64,000 nucleotides of DNA from Panax quinquefolius (taxonomy: Eukaryota > Streptophyta > Magnoliopsida > Apiales > Araliaceae). Numbering within the stretch: position 1 is the stretch's first letter; every line of letters starts with the position of its first letter. This document shows positions 58,642-64,000 of this stretch, one piece after another. The position numbers and the translations under genes are program-made. The DNA lies in the NCBI GenBank assembly GCA_020205615.1, contig CM035164.1, positions 125,963,537 to 126,027,536 of the forward strand. Direction: 5' to 3'. The notes beneath the pieces were generated by a model. It did no database searches and was not told the origin of the DNA. It was given only the letters and a program-made list of their open reading frames with translations.

Positions 58642-61225
58642 TGTAAGACCCCGACTTTTATAAATAAAGATGAATTTTTCTATAAATATTATTTTTGAAT
58701 ATTATGGAATAAATTTGATATAATGTTATAGTTGTGGGTAATATTTATAAATTTTGCAAAGTATGCGAGTTGTTATAAAATATTAGTTTTGGTCGAGAAT
58801 ATTCTTTTTGTTAGGGAATATTAAATACAATAACTCAATCATTGGTGGACCCCACAACATTATTGTCGGATTGAAAAAACGACAAAAATATTTTATAAAA
58901 ATAACGGCGGAGGTATTACCGTTAAAAAGCTGTTGAACTACCGGTGGTAAAAGTACGATGTCTGGCGTGGTTGCGTAGTAGCACGGTATTGATTATTGAT
59001 CTTTACGTGAGAAGTCACTTCGGTATGCTTTCGATTATTGCTTCTGATAATTCTTTGCATCATATCTCTTATATTATTGATTCAATTATTGTCACGATAT
59101 CATCTCATATAATATGTTATAGTATTAAATCAATAATTGAGACGACAAGTTATAAATGATTAATAATTATTGAAAGATTAAATATGTGTTGATGAAAATT
59201 ATGATTTGTGGTAAGTTTGATGATTATTTTATGGGGGCTCGTATGTCATCATCTAAGAGTCTCTTCATCAATAGTATTTACCTTCGTCGTAATAGTAATT
59301 ACCCTTGTGAATAGTATTTACCTTACGTCGATAGTAATTACCCTTGTGAATAGTATTAATTACCTTGTGAATAGTATTTACCTTTATCGATAGTAATTAT
59401 CCTTGTGAATAGTATTTACCTTCGTTAATAGTAATTACCTTTACCAGACGTCCGAACCACTTGTCGTTTCACATTACAGGCGTCGAACCAGCGTTTCACA
59501 TTCTGAAACACATCATTAAATCGAGCACTTGCTTTTCACACGGCGGTGCTAAGCTAGAAATCTTCTATAAATAGAGGCTGGGGCTTCATTATTTTTCACA
59601 ATTCATTCAAGCTATAGAGAGAAAAAGTATAGAGAGAATAAGAGAGAAAGAAGAAGAGTATTTTGTTACTTACCTGCTGCTTTGCGATATTCAATCTCTC
59701 TACCAAATGTAAGGGGTGTTATTCTTTCTTATTCATGAAGAAAGCTGTTGTTATTCCATTGCTTATTATTACATTGGAATAACTTTTGTATAAGTGGTTT
59801 ACCTATACTTGGTGACTTCTATTTCTTATTATTACATTGGAACATCACATGCGTGTGTTTTACAGGACTGGTTAATCTTTATCATTACTTGTTGGAACAT
59901 CACATGCATGTGTTTTACACCAGGACTGGTTCCGTCTTTATTATTACATTTGAACATCACATGCGTGTGTTTTACACGGGACTGGTTAAAATCTTTATTA
60001 TTACATTGGAATATCTATCTCGTGTGTTTTACCGGATGCGGTTCCATCTTTATTATTACATTGGAACATCACATGTCGTGTGTGAATTTCACGACACAGT
60101 TCCGTTATTTATTATTACATTGGAATAACTTTTATGCATGCGATCTACATCGCGTGCGTGGTGATTTCTTTTGTTATTCCATTCTTTATTATACCCGGTT
60201 GGTTAAAACTTTGACTTATACTCCATGAAATTAGTAGAATATCCTTGATATTTGCGTTTCATCCATATCTTTTCATGGAAATATTCTTACGATCATTCTT
60301 GAATTTTACTCTACAAAAGCGAGTGTCGTGTTGACAATTTGGGCGTTAATAATTCTGGATAAAATAATTCTTGAACTTGTTTTATTGAATTCTTATATCA
60401 TTGTCATCATCCTCATGTTTATATTTTTTTGAAAGTCATTTGTGGCAGCACATAGTGCGTAGATGGACTTGGTATGATTATGACGAGAGACTATTCGGTT
60501 GTAATCATGGCCGTAATGTTACAAATGATGTGATAAAAAAAATCCTCGATGGTAGTAGTGCATTGATGGATGAGTTGTTGGCATGATCATGACCATTAAT
60601 GAATACACAAATATTCTTGGCGTAGTGCGTGAATAATTGTGGTCGTGATCTTAAAGAATATCCTTGGCGTAGTAGTGCGAGGGGTGATTCGATGATGTGG
60701 AATATTTATTAAAGTGAGTCTCGGTTATAATGATGATGAAAAACCTTTTAAAACCTAAAAGATAGTAGACTTTATTTTCTACTTGACTCTTTTAATGGAT
60801 TGCATATTCATTTGCAGATTAAACTGGTTGTACATTGTATTTTATCGGTTTAACATTATTGAAGACTATTGATAATTTATTACGCATTATCTTAGTCATA
60901 ATATTTCTTCTTGGGCTAGTTGAGCTCACCCTTTCTTTCCTTTATTCTCTTGAAATGATAATATAAATTTGGGACGAGTCGGAAGCAGTGATGGTCACGA
61001 AGATAGCATTAGTAGTCCTCACTATTACGTAAAATAGTGTGATAATAATTATAATGAGGACTTTTGTTTGAGTTTGTATAATATCTAGTAGACGATATTT
61101 GTATTTAAACTCACGATTTATGTCGTATTATACACGCAGTTATGTTAATAAGTTGTATTTAAATTACATACCATGTAAGTGGCGACTCAAGATGGGTGAT
61201 GTATACCTAATTTTGGGGCGTCACA
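58642..61225 (+). repeat. 3' LTR of element 2
   Basis: A 2584-bp LTR with TGTAAGACCCCGACTTTTAT at the start and GGGGCGTCACA at the end. TATA box at 59566-59573, U3 array at 59265-59440, 60-bp-class array at 59760-60140. Colinear with the 5' LTR but with many small indels. Confidence 0.9.
59566..59573 (+). promoter_or_regulatory. TATA box of element 2 3' LTR
   Basis: TATAAATA within TCTTCTATAAATAGAGG. It would direct transcription rightward out of the element toward 61226 and beyond. Confidence 0.55.
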
Positions 61226-61405
61226 GTTTGAATCATCTGCTGAAATAATTGTCTCATTTATACTTTTAGCGAAGCGACGGACAATATATGGCGTCGCTAA
61301 AAGTATATTAGAGCAACAATATTAATAATAACCGTCCATCACTAAAAGGAGGTGCAAGGTTGAGTAAGATAAGGGGTATGCACTTAATCCGGACCGTATA
61401 TATAT

Positions 61406-61748
61406 AAGTTAAAATTTGAATTTTGTTGACAAATTATAGCTAAGCGAGTGGTGAACCATAGTACCATACACATAACCTCAATTTCAATAATACTTCGATT
61501 TAAGTGAAAAAAGAATATAAATTTTATGTAATACTTCCCTCAATTTTAGTTTTAATTTTATGTAAGCTACTCCTTACGTTATGAAATTAAAAATATATTT
61601 ATTTAATCTTAATATAAATAAATACAATTAATTACTATACTAACTAAAAAGTATATTCGTTGCTTTCAAAATTTTAAAAATTATTTTAGAAAGTTAAATA
61701 TATATTTTTGGTTTTTGAAAAGAAGGGGATATTTGAGAAATTAAAATA
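61406..61748. other. AT-rich spacer
   Basis: It lies between the split DNA element and the third gypsy LTR. I see no gene or structured repeat in it. Confidence 0.5.
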
Positions 61749-62289
61749 TATCGACCCCAAAATAGGTCCATTCCATCCAACCCATTACGAGTTACCCAAT
61801 ACGTGATGCGAAACAACTACAACTTTATTATCACAACAATAAAGCGTGAGTTTAAATACAAATATTATCTTACAGACAATATTTATACTCAAATAAATCC
61901 TCATCACATTTATTGATACATTATTTTACAATAATGGTGAGGACTACTAAACAACTCTCTAGAACCTTCATTCCATTTTGCAAGCTAGTACTAGTACATT
62001 CATTCTAGCCTCACGAGAAGAAAAATGGAACAACAAGGAAAAGGGTGAGCTCAACTAGCCCGATAAAGAATGTTATGACTAAGATAATATACAACAAATT
62101 ATCGTTAGTCTCCAACGAGGAAAAAATCGATAGAATCTGATAGGCAACAAGTTTTGGATCAATATTACGCGGTGAAATAATAATTCATAGAAGAGTTACG
62201 TAGAGAATGAAATCTACTATAATCTATGAATTTAACGATCCATCATCAATATTTTATCCTGTAACATCAATCGATATTCATCTCAAATC

Positions 62290-62680
62290 AAATTCATCTT
62301 TTTTGCTACTGAGCCAAAAGATATTCATCAATCGGTCGTATTAATCTCAACACATTTCATCTTTGCACTTCATCTTCATCTTTTAAACACTGTTCATCTT
62401 TGCTAAAAAGCGAAAGATATTCATCGATCGGTCGTATTCATTTAAACACTGTTCATCTTTGCATCGGCCAAAGATATTCATCGATCGGTCGTATTCATTT
62501 AAACACTGTTCATCTTTGCACTAAAGGCGAAGATATTCATCGATCGGTCGTATTCATTTAAACACTGACTTCTGAGGCCAAAGATATTCATCGATCGATT
62601 CATTTAAACACTGCTTTCATCTTTTGCTACGGGCCAAAAGATATTCTTGAAATCATTCATCTTTGCCTTCTGGGCGAAGA
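62290..62680 (-). repeat. Tandem array of about 60-bp units
   Basis: Five or six units, each with TTCATCTTTGC, a variable GGC(C/G)AAAGATATTCATCGATC core and GGTCGTATTCATTTAAACACTG. A family-specific array inside the third LTR. Confidence 0.8.
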
Positions 62681-62929
62681 TATTCAATAATATCATCATT
62701 TAAAGGCGAGGGATGATGAAAAATATTTTTAAAGAAGCGAATCCGATGAAACAAAATGACAAGGATTAAGGATTAAGGATTAGTACTTTGTTTTATCCAT
62801 GTCAAAAATACCTCAAAAATAATCATAGTGGTGTAAAATTCGAGAATGATCAAAACATGGATCTGATCAAAGCTAGTATCCGAATAGATATTTTAGGCGA
62901 AAAGAAAATTTTCATTTTTAGATTGAATA

Positions 62930-63145
62930 GTCTTGATGATAAGTGAATAGTCTTGCAGTATCGTGAATAGTCTTAGTATCGTGTGAATAGTAACTCAAAC
63001 ACCAAAGATAGAAATTCCACAAAAAACATCTTCACGCTTGAATGAATAGTACTTTCGTGAATAGTAACTTCGTGAATAGTAACTCATGAATAGTAACTTC
63101 GTGAATAGTAACTCATGAATAATAATAACCCATGAATAGTAACAT
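62930..63145 (-). repeat. GTGAATAGTAACTTC short tandem array
   Basis: Repeated (G/C)(T/A)GAATAGTAACT(T/C) units of about 14-17 bp upstream (on the minus strand) of the LTR TATA box. Position and AATAGTAA content parallel the U3 arrays of elements 1 and 2. Confidence 0.75.
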
Positions 63146-63412
63146 GAAAAAGTTCCAAATTTGATAAAAAGTACCAACCCGATATTTGACGTAATGATAT
63201 TGAAGAATTAATATCATTTGAGAAGAAAATAACATCCACTACCTCGAAAGAATCGATTACTTGGAAGGAAAGGTCGGAAGTGATCTTTGAATGAAACTTA
63301 TCTTGAGCAATGAACTCTCAAAGTATCTAAATACTCACAAAATCGCTCGATAATATAGAGAGAGAGAGAAAACTTTGTTTACGGTGTGATTTTCAATTCT
63401 AACTTAGCCCTC

Positions 63413-63420
63413 TATTTATA
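63413..63420 (-). promoter_or_regulatory. TATA box of third LTR
   Basis: On the minus strand this reads TATAAATA in CCTATAAATAGAGGGC, followed by a GA/CT-rich leader at 63355-63372. Confidence 0.55.
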
Positions 63421-64000
63421 GGAAAATGTTAGCCGTAGTAGAAGCGAGACTTGACACCTTTACGATGGCTTTACACTACTACTATTACCACCCACCACAT
63501 TTGAAATAAAATTCAGCACATTTTTCACCAACCACAAGTGGGGCCCACTCAATTCTAAATTTTCCACCAAAATCAATTATAAACCTAATTTAGAATCAGA
63601 CACCTCTTAAAATTCACAACAAATCATTAGTGCATTTTTAACGGTTCAAAATTTGTGGACATATACTCAACTTATGTATGTATAACATACCCAAAAATTA
63701 CCACAATCAGCGGTCGGATTAAAAATTATAACCCCATGATATATCTGAAAACCCACGATTTGATTTTTAATACCTCGATCAGATAAAATCTTGATAAAAC
63801 ACCTCAACATTAATTCCTTCATTAATAACCACATAAATAAATCCATCATTTATATTCATATAAAATAAATATTTCCTTATCATATGAATCGATAATTAAT
63901 TATTCACAAATAATATTACTGAGAATCACATTTATTATGACCGGTAGTTCCCGGAAAGAGGGGCTTTCGATAAGGATCTCTCTCTTCTTGGCGCGCATTG

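Larger units (their letters stand above)
51240..61225 (+). mobile_element. Ty3/gypsy retrotransposon (element 2), same family as element 1
   Basis: A plus-strand element of about 9.99 kb with 5' LTR (51240-53818), primer-binding site, gag, pol, polypurine tract (58630-58641) and 3' LTR (58642-61225). The target-site duplication is GTTTA (51235-51239) and GTTTG (61226-61230), four of five bases. It is nearly the mirror image of element 1 across the 2.3-kb spacer. Frames are broken, and the protease motif is DLG instead of DTG. Confidence 0.9.
51176..61405. mobile_element. (TA)n-bordered DNA element split by gypsy element 2
   Basis: Left part 51176-51239 and right part 61226-61405. When joined they match the order of motifs at 15233-15350 (GATCAG..GTCAT, CTTATATT, CCTTTTGGC(T)GACG, GCGACGGACAA..ATAT..GCGTC, AAAAGTATA). 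The right end ATCCGGACCGTATATATA is the inverse of the GGTCCGGAT start at 15233. The gypsy element therefore inserted into an older DNA element. Confidence 0.5.
61749..64000 (-). repeat. Third gypsy LTR (minus strand), runs off the window
   Basis: It begins CGACCCCAAAATAGG near 61749, aligning with the 3' end of the element 1 LTR, and shares AAAGCGTGAGTTTAAATAC, GGTGAGCTCAACTAGCCCGA and TATGACTAAGATAAT with it. Beyond that it differs: a tandem array built on AAGATATTCATCGATCGGTC (62290-62680), a GTGAATAGTAACTTC array (62930-63145) and a TATA box (63413-63420). Its block at 63945-64000 (GGAAAGAGGGGCTTTCGATA, GGCGCGCATTG) matches 1655-1710. It belongs to the same subfamily as the left-edge LTR and is distinct from elements 1 and 2. 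Confidence 0.7.

Noticed and set aside
59748..60228. ORFs of 126 and 144 codons
   Set aside because: LTR array of element 2 3' LTR; periodic open frames.
1..64000. tRNA, rRNA or snoRNA genes
   Set aside because: I looked for B-box like GGTTCGAATCC and clover-leaf ends and found no convincing case by eye; a tRNAscan-SE run would be decisive.

Overview
This is a nuclear window from a flowering plant, probably a eudicot. The evidence is split genes with plant-type GT-AG introns, plant-specific families (a BZR1/BES1 transcription factor, an LRR-malectin receptor kinase, a plant-type seipin, a FYVE-YSC84 protein), AT-rich intergenic DNA, many MITEs, and Ty3/gypsy and Ty1/copia LTR retrotransposon sequence. 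I cannot name the species. Exon boundaries come from GT/AG sites, phase continuity and family similarity. No transcript data were used.

Layout. 1-2316: two abutting retrotransposon LTR fragments (copia-like, then gypsy on the minus strand). 3750-7172 (+): a BEH4-like BZR/BES1 gene with a tandemly duplicated terminal 3' splice site. 9095-14887 (-): a five-exon FYVE + YSC84 (SYLF) gene. 14888-16522: a divergent intergenic region rich in (TA)n and foldback elements. 16523-23624 (+): a seven-exon conserved plant gene of unknown function, with three different DNA transposons in its introns. 24700-26328 (-): a two-exon seipin. 26329-28908: MITE, (TA)n tracts, and relics of both a receptor-kinase tail and a seipin fragment. 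28909-50475 (-): one 23-exon LRR-VIII-2 type receptor kinase, about 21.6 kb long. 51240-61225 (+): a second gypsy element. 61749-64000: a third gypsy LTR (-), running off the window.

Main result. The receptor-kinase gene is split by a structurally complete 9.7-kb Ty3/gypsy element (39198-48935, minus strand, same direction as the gene, perfect 5-bp ATGCT target-site duplication) inside its 11.7-kb first intron. The signal-peptide exon (50349-50475) lies beyond the element, and the downstream exons restore one continuous 1012-residue frame. A second member of the same family lies in the opposite orientation about 2.3 kb away. The kinase promoter and first exon therefore sit between two head-to-head 5' LTRs in a large imperfect inverted repeat. 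The 3' LTR of the intronic element carries a sense TATA box about 2 kb upstream of kinase exon 2, so it could drive transcripts lacking the signal peptide.

The second gypsy element is itself inserted in a (TA)n-bordered foldback DNA element; an uninterrupted relative is at about 15232-15440. The coding regions of both gypsy elements are broken by many frameshifts, which could be age or poor consensus in repeats. The genes show no sign of forming a pathway together. The window reads as ordinary plant gene space reshaped by nested transposons.
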